A DNA stretch of 64,000 nucleotides from Isoetes taiwanensis (lineage: Eukaryota > Streptophyta > Lycopodiopsida > Isoetales > Isoetaceae), in the NCBI GenBank assembly GCA_021234155.1, contig JAJEKV010000056.1, positions 4,197,330-4,261,329 on the forward strand, written 5' to 3'. Each line of letters opens with the position of its first letter. The first letter of the stretch is position 1. This document shows, one piece after another, positions 11,901 through 22,814 of the stretch. The notes under the pieces are model-generated. The model was not told the origin of the DNA and did no database searches. It saw only the letters and a program-made list of their open reading frames with translations. The translations under genes were made by a program, and so were the position numbers.

Positions 11901-11914
11901 CCCCCCCCCCCCCC
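11901..11914. repeat. Run of 14 C
   Basis: A homopolymer of 14 C residues. Its length may be uncertain because of sequencing. Confidence 0.9.
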
Positions 11915-12144
11915 AAATGACTAATTTTTTTGTGCAACGAAAGAATTGACTTTTTTAAAGTGACACTTTTTCTTGCAAATAGAATGTTCTTGAAGTATGT
12001 TTTTAGAGAGAACCACTATTTTAAGAGGATAAAATATTCAACAAAAAATTGAAGTAAATTCTGTAACTGAAACTGTAGCATTCTCAAAATTTGAAGATAA
12101 AATCTTCATATTCACATTCAAAATTTACAGTACTTTTTTAAGAC

Positions 12145-12690
12145 TCAGTTATGTGCAAAAGTGTGAGGAGTGATGAAGGAGGGATCCAGCACGTCATCAT
12201 GTTCATTTATACCATCCTCATCACCTTCACTTTTTTCACTGTCACTTGAGGAAGTGCTTGAGTTATCTTCCTCATCACTATCAACAGATGGTGAAGCATT
12301 GCCACCATCACTCTCTTCTTCATCCCCTTCCTCGTAATTACAAGCCTTTTTAAGCAAATTGATAGTCCTCTGCCGTAGACGATTGTCAGATTTCAATTTG
12401 AAATCATAGCACAATATAGTCACATCACTTAAATTCAGTTCATGCCTACAACCCACTTTCTTTGACTTCCTCCCTTTTCCTTGACTTCTCATTTCTAGCT
12501 CATACATACCTTCAAAAGCATTTTTTGAACGTGTCGCAAGCCAATGAATCTTGAGTTTAGTTACTAAGCCTTCCTCCTTGACTGTATCAAGAACTTTTGC
12601 TATCCAAAAGGTCGACCTTTATCATCTTCCCCGGTTGGAAGTGCAATCAGCATACCTTTGGCAATTTTTGTGATATTTCCTACGTCTTGG
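12145..12690 (-). pseudogene. Decayed gene for an acidic Ser/Asp/Glu-rich protein, family not recognised
   Basis: The minus strand encodes a conserved-looking stretch beginning GMLIALPTGEDDKGRPF, then (after a one-base frameshift in a T-run) IAKVLDTVKEEGLVTKLKIH, then WLATRSKNAFEGMYELEMRS. It continues as a basic stretch and ends with a strongly acidic tail rich in EEGDEEESD and SSTSSSDSEKSEGDED, with a stop at 12145. The hydrophobic first part resembles small beta-barrel domains of the 'PFWIAKV' kind found near the C-terminus of some plant transposon proteins. That is only an impression. The frameshift and the lack of a start indicate a relic. Confidence 0.45.
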
Positions 12691-12940
12691 TCCGAGGTAC
12701 ATGACCCGGTCCTCGTCTTCCTCTGCTGCAGGTGCTATTGTAGCATTGCTTGGACCTGCCTAGTTCTGGGGATGATGGAACGTGTCAGATTATGATTTTT
12801 GTTAGGGTTGTCCTAGTTTCTTGCTTAATTTGACCTTGCAAGGTGGAAGATATACCCGAATCCTTGGATTACACCTTATTCAACATACAAGATGCAGAAA
12901 AATCTTTGTGTTTGGAACAAAATGCCAAATTATTAAACGG

Positions 12941-13036
12941 GTCTGCTTTATATATTACAAGGATTCAAAGGTGGATTTGATAGCTTTTGTTTGCTCCATA
13001 TACTACAAGGATTGGAAATTGAATCAGATAGCTTTT
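12941..13036 (+). repeat. 48-bp tandem duplication inside an open frame
   Basis: Two 48-bp units encode VCFIYYKDSKVDLIAF and VCSIYYKDWKLNQIAF in the open frame at 12821-13090. The frame has no recognisable domain and may not be a gene. The duplication is nonetheless clear in both DNA and protein. Confidence 0.65.
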
Positions 13037-13099
13037 CCTAGAGAAACGATTTGGAGACATGTAAAATTTGCTCGACTTTTGGCTATTTGATACAATGTA

Positions 13100-14227
13100 G
13101 GTTGTTGTTGTAAGAAGCTAGTGTCTATCAGTCTCGTGATCGCCATGGTTCATGTACTTGTGTAGAAGGTGGATGCTTGATCTTACAGTAGGGTGGAATC
13201 TCACTCCTCTAATGGTGTATATAGTTTGGTATACTATTCCCTTTGAAATGCATTCATGTTTGTTGAATTATTTCGTGCAAGTCATTATACAATGAGATCA
13301 CCTATAATATCCGTCTACCTTAGGGGCACAAGAACTCAAGACAATGATATAGGTTCAAATCCTCTACGTTCAATCCATTCAATCACGCAACTCGAGCTGT
13401 CACAAATTCGCAAACCGTTGTTTTCCTGTTTGTTTAAAATGGGGAACCGTGGTTATCCAAACTTCAAGCGACGCCGCCATTGCTTCGCCAAAGATAAATG
13501 GAGGCATTTGATGTGGACTGAGGAGAGCAAGTACTAAAGCTCGCATTCTGGCAGATCAAATCTAGCTCCAACTGCCCATCTTATTTTTATTTTTTGCGGC
13601 TGGCGTTTGCGTTTGATGTTGCGATCCGGTGGAGCTGGGAGCCTCAAATGCCAGGCAAAATAGGGGCAGTAGAACAGAACGATCAGAACAATGGTAAAGC
13701 GGCAAAGGCAAAGCTCCTTTCCGAGCTTTCTAAGGCAAAGCTCCTTTTCGAGCTTTCTAAGAATAGATCGCTTGCTCTTCATCGCACAAAGAACGAAAAT
13801 GAGCTCTTCGGCACACTAAGGATGGAATTTTCCCAAAACGGCTGGCCAGATTTCGGGGTTTTCGGTAGGTTATCTAGCACATTACTAAATAAGGCCAGGA
13901 ACTTATGATAAGAAACTTCACAAAGTTACTGCTGCGATAAATTTCTTGTATGTTATAAAGGCATAACTCTGTTGAAGCTTTATGGTTTATGGAATCTGTA
14001 GCAACCCCCAGGCATTGGATGGAGGAATCTACTGAGGAATATTCCCTCTAGGAGCATCCCATGCATACACCTCAGCAAGGGCCGGGGTCAAACGCTTATG
14101 TGGCCCTATTCCTAAGGGCGTTTGGCAACCATTGAAGAACATATTTCATATGCTTTGACTCGAAATTAGCAACATGCTAATTTGGCAATTCAATTCCCAC
14201 TAATAAGGAGAGGCCACATAAAGCCTA
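13100..14227. other. Intergenic sequence, nothing recognised
   Basis: No domain is seen. A short tandem duplication of an AAGGCAAAGCTCCTT(T/C), CGAGCTTTCT unit lies at about 13706-13765. A short motif, GCGATAAATTTCTTGTAT near 13936, recurs with one change near 19832. Confidence 0.5.
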
Positions 14228-14262
14228 TCTTATCCTATATCCTATATCCTATCCTATCCAAT
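14228..14262. repeat. TATCC-type microsatellite
   Basis: Imperfect tandem repeats of TATCC and TATATCC precede the polypurine region. Confidence 0.8.
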
Positions 14263-14319
14263 ATTTTACAATTATAATGTTATACCATCTTGGATCAAGC
14301 TCTAATTTGAATGGCCAAG

Positions 14320-15593
14320 ATCATTTGATGGCATCCGAAGGTCGATATTTATCGCACGACTACACATTACAGTGATTGGAACTAATTTTTTAAGGGGGAA
14401 AGGAAAAAGGAAAAGGGAGGATGAATAGGGGAAAGTGGAGAGCAAAACGGCACAGGGAAAAAAAGAAAAAAGGAAGAGAAAAAAGGGCATCGGGAAATGG
14501 GAAAGAGAGAAAGGGTGAAAAAAGGGAAGGGAAAAATAGCGTTGGGAAAGGGAAAGGGTAAGGGAAAGGGAAAAGAAAAAGGGAGCGGGAAATGAATGAA
14601 AAAAAGACACTGAGAAAAAGGGAAGAGGAAAAGGGTGGGGAAAAGAGAATAAGGGAAGGAAAAAAGGGGAACAAGAAAAGGTGGCGGAGAGGGAAGGGAA
14701 AAAGGGCATGGCAAAAAGGGAAGGGAAAGGAAAAGGGGAAAGAGAAGGGAAAATGGCCATGGGAAAGAGAAGGGAAAAAGGGCAAAAGGGGACGGGGGAG
14801 AAGTGGAGAAAACGAGAAAATGGAAGGGAAAAGAGCATGGTAAAAGGGAAAGGAAAAAGAAAAAAGAGAAGAGGGTTGACATCATTTGGTCGCATCCAAA
14901 GGCCAAGACCTATCGCACGACTTCTCACCAAAGAAAAAGGAAGGAGGAAAGTGAAGGGCAAATAGGCATGGGAAAAAGAGGAAGATGGAAACGGGAAAGG
15001 CAAAAAGGGCATAGAAAAAAAGGGAAGAGGGAAATAGTGAGGCAAGGGAAAAAAGGTGATGAAAAGGGAAAAACGGCATCAGAAAAGGGAAAGAGAAGGA
15101 AAAAAGCAAAAGAAAGAGAGAAAGATAATGGAAAAATGACACAGGGAAAAGGGGAAGAGGGAAAGGGCGATGAAAGGGGAAAAGGAAATGGAAAAAGGGA
15201 AATAGAAAGGGACAAGAAAAAAAGAGAGAAGAAAAGAACGGAAAGCTGGCATTGGAAAAAAAGGGAAGAGGGAAAGTGTAGGGAAGGAGGAAAAGGGAAG
15301 GAAAAACGAGCACGAGAAAAGGGGAAAGCGGAAAAGGATGGAGAAAAAGGGAAGCGAAAAAAGGGGCATGGAAAAAACAAAAAGGGAGAGAGAAAGGGGA
15401 AAAGGGGGAAAGGGCACATGAAAAAGAAAAAGAGGAAAAAAGGAGGGAAATGAAAAATGGAGGGGGAAAGGGGAAAGAGTGAGAACAAGGCAAACGGGAA
15501 GGGAAAGAAGGCATGGAAAATGGAAGGGAAAAAGAAAAATGGAGGGGAAAAGAGCGAAAAAGGGAAGAATAGAATAGAATAGAATAGAATAGT
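14320..15593 (+). repeat. 1.2-kb polypurine tract (GGGAAAA-type)
   Basis: The plus strand is almost purely A and G for about 1.2 kb, mostly GGGAAA, GGAAAAAGG and AAAGGG, with scattered GCA or GCAT interruptions. A non-purine spacer (CATTTG(A/G)TGGCATCC-like, then TATCGCACGAC) occurs at about 14322-14365 and again at 14882-14927. The tract is therefore built of at least two large units. All long open frames on both strands (Lys/Glu/Gly or Phe/Ser/Pro rich) are translations of this bias and are not genes. A GAATA run ends it at the LINE tail. Confidence 0.9.
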
Positions 15594-16955
15594 TTTTTTA
15601 TCGTCCACTGAGACCAATCGGCCTATGGGACCCGGGAAGGAGCGCAAAGAAACTTATTATCGTCCGGTTAAAAACCCCGCCCAAGGGTTTTCGAGGGAAA
15701 ACCGCGGGCAATAATAAGAATGCCGGCCAAACCGCATAAGTATACATCATCATGAAATAAATGTGTATGTACATGTCAAGTGCGTGCCCGAGGACATAGC
15801 TGATCTCGCATGTCCATGACCTCCTGAAGGTATGATCCTAGCATCCGTACGGATGCCGTGCTCAATGTCACATGTAGCGACCGGTCAGGCCCGACCAACT
15901 CAAGATAGCGCCCCGGATTTGATCATATGTCGGGCAACTTTGAAGGGTATGAGATTCATCCTCAATGACTCCCATTTGGCAAAGATTGACAGAGCTCGCC
16001 CCGACGCGGACTCACCAATCCATCCGCCTGTCTCACCAAGATGATGTGCCCTCGCGGCGAATGGAGGCAATGAGTCGCGTCTTTTCATGGGCAAGTGGGT
16101 GCGCAGGTAGCATTGTGGGCCTCGCTCCAATGTGGGATTTATGTGGCGCCGGTAGTGTGTTGTCTTGACTGCTCAAGGGCGCCGGCATCCCAAAGCTTGC
16201 CGATGAAGCAAGCATCAAGATATTGCCTCAAGCTATGGCGACCGCCTCTGCTTGCACATGTATGCACCGTGTTCTCGCACATTCCATCTAGCCATCCATT
16301 GAGCTCTCTTTTCCCTCCAAAGAGCCTTGAGGCATTGTGGCCCCATTGCCATGATATAAGCTAGTTTTGGGAGACGCGAGCATCGCCCATGTTGACCACC
16401 TTCCTCAAAATAGACAATGTGGCGATCAAGGGGGCCCCTCCTCAAGAGGCAAGAATCCCTCGCTTCCTGCAAAGAGAATTTGATATGGGACTGTGGACTT
16501 CACCCCTAGTGCTCGTATTTCAAGAAGGCTTTTCGGCGACCGCCCAAGTCATTCCAAGTAGCTTAGGGATACCACCGGGCCCCATACTTCAACCCCGTGA
16601 TAAAAGGACAGGCTCCACTAAGACTTTGAACATGTGTGTGATGATGGGTCCAATCATACAACTCCGCTCTATGACTATTGTTTTGCATTGCATATAGTGC
16701 TTTCCGTGCCCGTTGAACTTCGTGAGTCGCATGGATGTGTCCCGGTGCATAGTAGACGAAAACTCCACTCCCAAATATTTGTATGTGGATGCTACTTCCA
16801 CATTCCCGCCTCCCAGAATCCGAAGGAGGGATCCTACCGTCGTGGAAGATGATATGAAAACCACCTTAGTCTTGGCCAAGTTGACGCGCATATCAGTCGC
16901 TTGGCAAAATGTGTCCAGGGCATCGAGATGTCGTTGCATGTCTGCTGGTGTGTAA
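15594..16955 (-). pseudogene. LINE relic: RT C-terminal part to 3' end
   Basis: Reading from 16955 downward the minus strand encodes TPADMQRHLDALDTFCQATD, then KTKVVFISS and NVEVASTYKYLGVEFSS. This is the palm/thumb part of a non-LTR reverse transcriptase following the (missing) YADD box. Downstream frames carry EIRALGVKSTVPYQILF, as in the LINE thumb region. The frame is broken several times. Hairpin copy 3 and a LINE 3' tail (GGCCGATTGGTCTCAG, then TGGACGATAAAAAAA) follow. The 5' end stops abruptly at the second polypurine tract. The same LINE family occurs on the plus strand at 39.6-41.4 kb. Confidence 0.75.
15655..15720 (-). other. Conserved GGTTTTCC..GGGCGGGG hairpin, copy 3
   Basis: On the minus strand: arm CTTATTATTGCCCGCGG, core GGTTTTCCCTCGAAAACCC, then TTGGGCGGGG, then TTTTTAACC, then the pairing arm CCGGACGATAATAAG. 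It lies between the LINE coding relic and the LINE 3' tail, about 60 bp before the latter. Confidence 0.65.
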
Positions 16956-17225
16956 GCTAGGAAGGGAAAGGTGGGGAAAAAAAGGAAAAGTGATGAGAAA
17001 ATAAGCACGAGAGAAAGGGAAAGAGCAAAAGGGTGGGGAAAAGGGAAGGCATGGAGAAAGAGAAAGGGAAGGGGGGAGGAATGGGGAAAAAGGTATGGAA
17101 AAGGGAAAGGTGAGAAAGGAGGTACGTGGAAAGGAAAAAAGCCATCGGAAGGAGGGGAAAAAAGGAAACAAAGAGAAAAGAAAAAAGGGGAAATGTGTAG
17201 AGAAAAAGAGGAAAAGTAAAATGTA
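16956..17225 (+). repeat. Second polypurine tract
   Basis: About 270 bp of GGGAAA-type sequence on the plus strand. It is like the tract at 14.3-15.6 kb and begins exactly where the LINE relic is cut off. Open frames here are composition artefacts. Confidence 0.85.
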
Positions 17226-18032
17226 AAATAGCGCAAACGGAAAAGGAAAAGTGATCTGGATTTTCTTATTGCAACCCAAAACATTTACAAGCTCTCAACT
17301 TACATTACTAGTTCTATATATGGTGCCACAGCTTGTGGATCATGCCCAAAAAGTCTCCAGTCTATATTAAGAGTTTATGGGTCACGCCCAAACAGTTTGC
17401 ACTCTACATCAGCGCCATCATTCCCTTACAGTCGACTTTGCCATAGCATCAACATTCCATCTGCAGGTCATAAGAATAGAAAGCAATACGCAGGCTTGGG
17501 GATTCAAACGCCCTGCACATTGTACAGATCCAAATAGTCTGGCCGCCCTTAAAGGGCAGGGCTAATCCCATGCAAGTGCAAATGCATACATACAACCATT
17601 CTCCCTCCTTTTTTATTTTCTTTTTTTTTCAAATCACTATTCTCATGCAAGCAATGAAAGCCAATCACATCCAATCCTTTCTTTTTCCAATCGCACAAAG
17701 CCTTTTTTTTTTTGAAATTTCCAAATACACAAATAGTTCAGAGACATATTTTCCTTTTTTATACCCTTTTTTTTTTTCACACAAGGCAACAGGCCTACAC
17801 ACAAATAACTCAAGAAAGATTCAACACAAGAAAGCAGTATTTAATTGTTATTCATGACAGCATTATGCCGCCTCGCCATCGCATCAATGCGCCTCAACTC
17901 CCTAATCAGAAGAGCCCTTGCCAACAAGTTCATATGCGCCTGCATATGCTGGCGCTCAGCTTGGCTTGCCTCCACCTCCTCCCACTCCATGTGTGCAACT
18001 GCATCCTCTAAAGCTGCAAACAGACGCCCGAG
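17226..18032. other. Sequence without recognised gene
   Basis: T-rich runs and short direct repeats are present (GGTGCCACAGCTTGTGGATCA and a related GGGTCACGCCCAAACAG). It may hold the 3' flank of the Rep-like element on the minus strand. Confidence 0.4.
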
Positions 18033-19442
18033 TTACATCCTGAATAAACAAACAGAGGCTGCCACAGACTCGACCAGTGTGTTGATGTTCACAACAGATT
18101 GAACCACCTCCAAGGCCACCTGCACTCTTTCCCCACTTGGAGAGGAGACAATGGGAGAGGGCATGACATTATGTATGACATCATGAATACTTGGCCCAAG
18201 AGGCCTCATAGGAGGTGATGGCGAGGCATCCTCATCACTAGTAAGATCAATTACCTCATTACCATGGGCTGCACCACCCCCCACAACACCCACAGGGCTT
18301 ATGACATCGGGAGCCACATGCTGTTCCCAACAACAGCCCCAAGCACGCTCCCATCTCTAAACCTAGGCATTGTCAAAGAATTGCAAACAAAGAAACATGA
18401 TCAATCAAAAATAAATATTTACAAACAAAGCCAAATTTGTCTCCATTCATCCAATCGCCATTGTATAGTCTCGTTGTATCCAAAGGAATGTAAGAGGTCC
18501 TAGGCACATCAACAATTGGCTCAGACCTATACTCATCATCTTGCCCCTCAACAAAGTTCTCATCCATGTCCCCGTGCATCCCGGCCCTCATCCCAAAGAA
18601 CGTTTGTGCCCTTTGCCAAGCCCTCAGATGGGTTCCATCCCAATTTGTGATTCCATGTAGAACACACTTACATCACTAGGCAAAGGTAACCCTCGAATTT
18701 AAGGTCAGGTGCCAAGCAGCCTTAACCCAATGTTCAGATATGAATGCGGTATTCAAGGCAAAGGTCCAAATTAGTGGAGAGGATGAATTTGCCAATTCGG
18801 GCATACTTGTAATGGTGTAAACAAGGCTGGAACTAAGCTGTTTTCCTCCGTAATAGTTTACAAAATGAAGTGCCCTTCCCAAGATGTTTTTGTTGTCTAG
18901 AACAACTACATGCTTTACGTCTCTAGTACTATACAACAAATACAAATCTTTCCCCATCTCCAACTGCCTTTTCGAAACGTTCTTGGTGTGCAGCCTGAAG
19001 TGTGGCTTACCCATGTCTTTCATGCAGTATCCAATTAAGCCCTTAAAGCAATGGAGTCTAGTATTCTTCAGTGCTTTGCACACAAGAACCACCCCAACAG
19101 GCTTCTTGGATCCCCACCCAAATCGTCTCTTTATGGCCAAGTTCATAATTCTGGGGGATTTCAGGGGGGGATAGTTTAAAAACACATTGGAAATGTAAGT
19201 GATCAAGATCACTCCCCCTCTTTGATGCAACATCCCCTGCAATACAGTCCATCTTATAAAATTTAACTAGCATGTCATAATACTCAGGAGGAGCATCCAT
19301 GCCAGCCGTCCCCAAGGTCACACTAACATCTGTAAGGCCAGTTCCCTCATACTCAACCACATGCCTGGCTGCATCCAGACCCGAAATCCCAGAGGAGGAG
19401 CATGCATGGGCATTTCTGGCGGCATGACCCCCCTCCTACCTT
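18033..19442 (-). pseudogene. Decayed HUH (Rep-type) endonuclease gene, possibly a Replitron-like transposon
   Basis: The minus strand carries the hallmarks of a single-Tyr HUH endonuclease. DVSVTLGT (about 19335-19310) suits motif 1. SDLDHLHFQCVFKLS has the His-hydrophobic-His motif 2 (codons at 19193-19201). After a frameshift at a C7 run (about 19170), GLIGYCMKDMGK gives motif 3 Y-x-x-K (Tyr codon 19027-19029). Downstream open pieces encode NWDGTHLRAWQRAQTFFG and an acidic part with VIDLTSDED, which resembles a SUMO-interacting motif. HUH enzymes nick and join single-stranded DNA. In eukaryotic genomes they belong to Helitrons, Replitrons or integrated circular ssDNA viruses. Helitrons have two Tyr and a PIF1 helicase, neither seen here. 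At least one frameshift, no clear start and a separate tail frame indicate a relic or missed introns. Confidence 0.6.
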
Positions 19443-20097
19443 CCCTTCTCATAGGCAGATGGTAGCCAGACACAAAGGAATTGACCCTGAACACGCAAAG
19501 CGCAACAGAGAAAGAAAATGACAGATCTCACCTTCGATGCTGAGCAGACGCCTCCAAGCTCCAACTTTATACGTTCACACAGGCCTGAAATCGCATGTAA
19601 AGGTATTTCGGAGTCCAAACCAAGCAAGTCTTACCTTCTAAATCGATCCAGCTGCATCCTGGGCATAGTCGGGCACTCCAAGGGTGCACAAATCTGTCCA
19701 TGAATACACGAGAAACAAAGATTCCATTTTGCCATATTTCCATACTAAAAAAAAATACAATACCTTGCATAAACTATCTAAACCTTATGTAATAAATATA
19801 CGGTTCCATGAAACATCAAACTATGCTGCCGCGATAAAATTCTTGTATATTATAATATTGGTACATATATATTATATAGGTGGCAAAAATTCTGGTAGAG
19901 CAAATATTTTTCGAGCTGCGCATACACTAAGGGAGCCGTATAGGCCCAAATGGGCCTGTTTGGTAGTCCCAGAAGTTGCGACATATGTCCCTAAATATTG
20001 TAATATTCTACCTCCTCTTATTTCCGGTGGACGTGACGACCATAGCCGCTCCTCTGAGCTATTAGGCTTGTTTGATCCTTCAATCGCAGATTAGGGA
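19443..20097. other. Upstream region of the Derlin gene
   Basis: No gene was recognised. The region must contain the Derlin promoter and 5' UTR, but I see no TATA box at a convincing distance from the start codon. Confidence 0.4.
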
Positions 20098-21983
20098 ATG
20101 GCGCAGTTGGTTGAAGAGTGGTATAAGCAGATCCCCATCATCACGCGTTCTTACCTTACGTTATCTGTTTTGACCACTGCAGGCTGTGCGTTGGAGGTAT
20201 GTCATTATTTAGTATTTCAATTGTGCTGTGAAAGGATTTGGCCTGCCCATCAAAATCATTTAGGGCGTAGGGTTTTAGTCCATGTATGACCTTAAGTGGT
20301 GCAGCTCCAAATAGTAAACTACAATTCAAATTGTTGTTTATATATGAGGGGTCATACATTCTACAGAAATCAGCATGTATATGCAACCAGCCATCTAGTT
20401 GCCCTGTCGAGTTTGCACTGTTAAAGATAATTTGGATTTAAGTAGGTCATGTTTTCATCGTTCCTTACTTTGAGTTCTGCAGGTTATATCACCTTTCCAT
20501 GTATATCTAAACCCAACCCGAGTTGTAAAGCATTACGAAGTTTGGCGGCTTGTCACAAACTTTTTCTATTTTGGGAGATTAGGTGATGATTATTTTCTAT
20601 CCTTCATTGTTCCCATTTCCACGTCTCTAACATCTCTCTATATGCAGACCTTGATTTTCTGTTTCACATGTTTTTTCTTGCACGATATTGCAAGTTACTT
20701 GAGGAAACATCATTTAGGGGACGCACTGCAGATTTCTTTTACATGCTCCTGTTTGGTGGAAGTTTGTTGACAGCAATTGTTGTGCTTGGAGGCCTATTCT
20801 CATTTGCCACTCCTTTTGCCGATATATTATTTTTAAGTAACTCACTCACCTTTATGATGGTATGCATTTTCATTTTCTTTGACCTAGTAGTGTTTTCCTT
20901 GTCCTATTAATTATGGAGCAATATCTTTGTACCGCAGGTGTATGTTTGGAGTAGGCGTAATCCTTATGTTCACATGAGTTTTCTTGGATTATTCAGCTTC
21001 ACGGCACCATATCTTCCATGGGTAATTCTTATAATGCAATATCATCATCACGTTTCAGAAGTAATGTGTTGGCTTCATGACATTGCTTGATTTTGGAAAT
21101 CAGTGTATGATGGGTGCTTAATCTGTTTTATTGATGTTTGAAACGGTTTAAGATTTCTATGACTGAGTTATTTTATTCGACCATTCTGTTTCAGGTCTTG
21201 CTGGGCTTTTCAGTCATGGTTGGAAGCAGCCCTTGGGTAGATCTCTTGGTGAGTCTTCTAACAGTGGATTTATCTGTTCGCCATGGCAGCCATCTGATTA
21301 TGAAGTTCAATTAATTTATGTAGGGGATGGCAGCTGGTCATGTGTATTTTTTCCTCGAGGATATTTACAGTAGCATATCAGGTCGTAGGGTTCTGAAGAC
21401 ACCTAACTTCATAAAAGCACTATTTCCAGAAGATATAGTGGTGGTTCAGAGGCCTGGTAATGCGTTAGGAGCTGGAAACAATGTTGCAGGTCAGTAGGCC
21501 TCTTAGTCACACTCAGGACCTTTGTACAATTTTCCAAATGTAAAAAGATGGAACTTCATTGACAATCAGAAATTATCTCATTGAGAATCAGAAATTATTT
21601 TACATTTTGTGGTATGTTACTTGTAATAATTTTCATTAACTCGTGACAACAGCATGCAATCCTGGATCTTAATGGAGTTCATGGCCTTAAATTTAGAATT
21701 TTTTTTGGAGCAGGTTAAACTGTAAAGACAAGGTGGTGTTTTATCATGTCCTTGCATAGACAATGGTTTTTTAAGCAGGTTTTCTACATGTGCAACTTAT
21801 TCTAGGAAGATTCTATTCTTTGATGCCTTATTAAAATACCGACATGTCAGTGCATGGCATGCGGTATTGTTCTTCCCAAACTTTTTTGACACGTGTTCGG
21901 CTATATAACAAACTTGTCTTTGAAGCAAAGCTATTTGATTGCGCCCCCCTCCTCACTCTTCAGGTGGATGCATGTCGGTATAG
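20098..21983 (+). CDS. Derlin (DER1-family ER-associated degradation protein), seven exons
   Basis: Derlins are rhomboid-like pseudoproteases of the ER membrane that help move misfolded proteins to the cytosol with p97/CDC48 and E3 ligases. Exons with GT..AG borders: 20098-20196, 20483-20582, 20648-20859, 20938-21021, 21195-21248, 21324-21489 and, tentatively, 21964-21983. The start [20 protein letters not shown] is the family's N-terminus. The Derlin WR motif is in VWRLVTNF, and [13 protein letters not shown] carries the G-x3-G pattern of the last membrane segment. Several hydrophobic segments (such as [20 protein letters not shown]) fit a multi-pass protein. The total is about 244 aa, the usual plant Derlin-2 length. 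The last exon (GCMSV then stop) is unlike other Derlin tails, so the 3' end is uncertain. The gene is probably functional: phases fit and no internal stop is seen. Confidence 0.92.
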
Positions 21984-22814
21984 CCTCTTGACCGGCAATC
22001 TCAAAGCTTTCTTAGTGCATATTGCAAGCAATTGATACGGGCAGATAAAGGTGTCAGGGTTTAGCATTGTTGGCGTTGTTGTCCAGAGATAGCCTAGTGT
22101 GTCTATCTGGACACCACGAAGATATTTGGCTGTGAGTTGTGATGCCGGATACATTGATGTGTTTGCATTATCATAGCTTGGAGCAGAAGGTCAGTGCTTG
22201 CAAGTATTTGGGTTTAGGGATCTTCGTATATTTGTGCTTGCATTATCATAGCTTGGAGCAGAAGGAAGGTCAGTGCTTGCTCCAACTGCTTGCTCCATTT
22301 TTGGGTTTGATATTAGCTTATGCCTGTCTTCATAACTCTTGTCTTTCTTTTGCAACATAAATTTTTTTTGGTAGCCACAGAACAGTAAGATTTGGATTTG
22401 ATGCACAAGTTTGGGTATGGGTGCTGCTCCATTAGTTCTGAAAATTTGTGATAATAACAGGCAACAGTCATTGTCTAAGCTTTGAGGTACTCACTCATTT
22501 CATAAAATGCATACAGACAGATTGCAAATAAAGTTGCTGCAGCTGGGTTTTTCGTTGTTGTGCCTTACTTCTGAGCTGGTGAGCTGTATAATCCTGCGAC
22601 CAATTCAAGAGTAGATAAATAGGCATTTGGCGCATGTAAGTTATAGCTTGATTGTAATAGGCATCCTAGAATATGGAATATTAGTAATAGAGCACCCGAG
22701 GAATATGGAAGTGCAGGAAGCAGCCTTTGAGGAATGCAAGGGCATTAAAAAACATTAAAAGCTTTAGTGTAATCTTTGCCTAGGTTCAAAGCTTTTGAAA
22801 AAGATGCCACAAGT
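21984..22814. other. Derlin 3' flank, nothing recognised
   Basis: A direct repeat of TTTGTG(C)TTGCATTATCATAGC, then TTGGAGCAGAAGG occurs at about 22160 and 22233. No coding domain was found. Derlin 3'-UTR sequence or a last exon other than the one proposed may lie here. Confidence 0.4.

Noticed and set aside
14302-15647. Long open frames up to 247 aa on both strands
   Set aside because: They are translations of the GGGAAA polypurine tract (Phe/Ser/Pro on one strand, Lys/Glu/Gly on the other). Several frames are open at once and no domain is present.
16589-17284. 231-aa minus-strand open frame
   Set aside because: Its first half is polypurine translation. Only the second half (from about 16955 downward) is real, as LINE RT.
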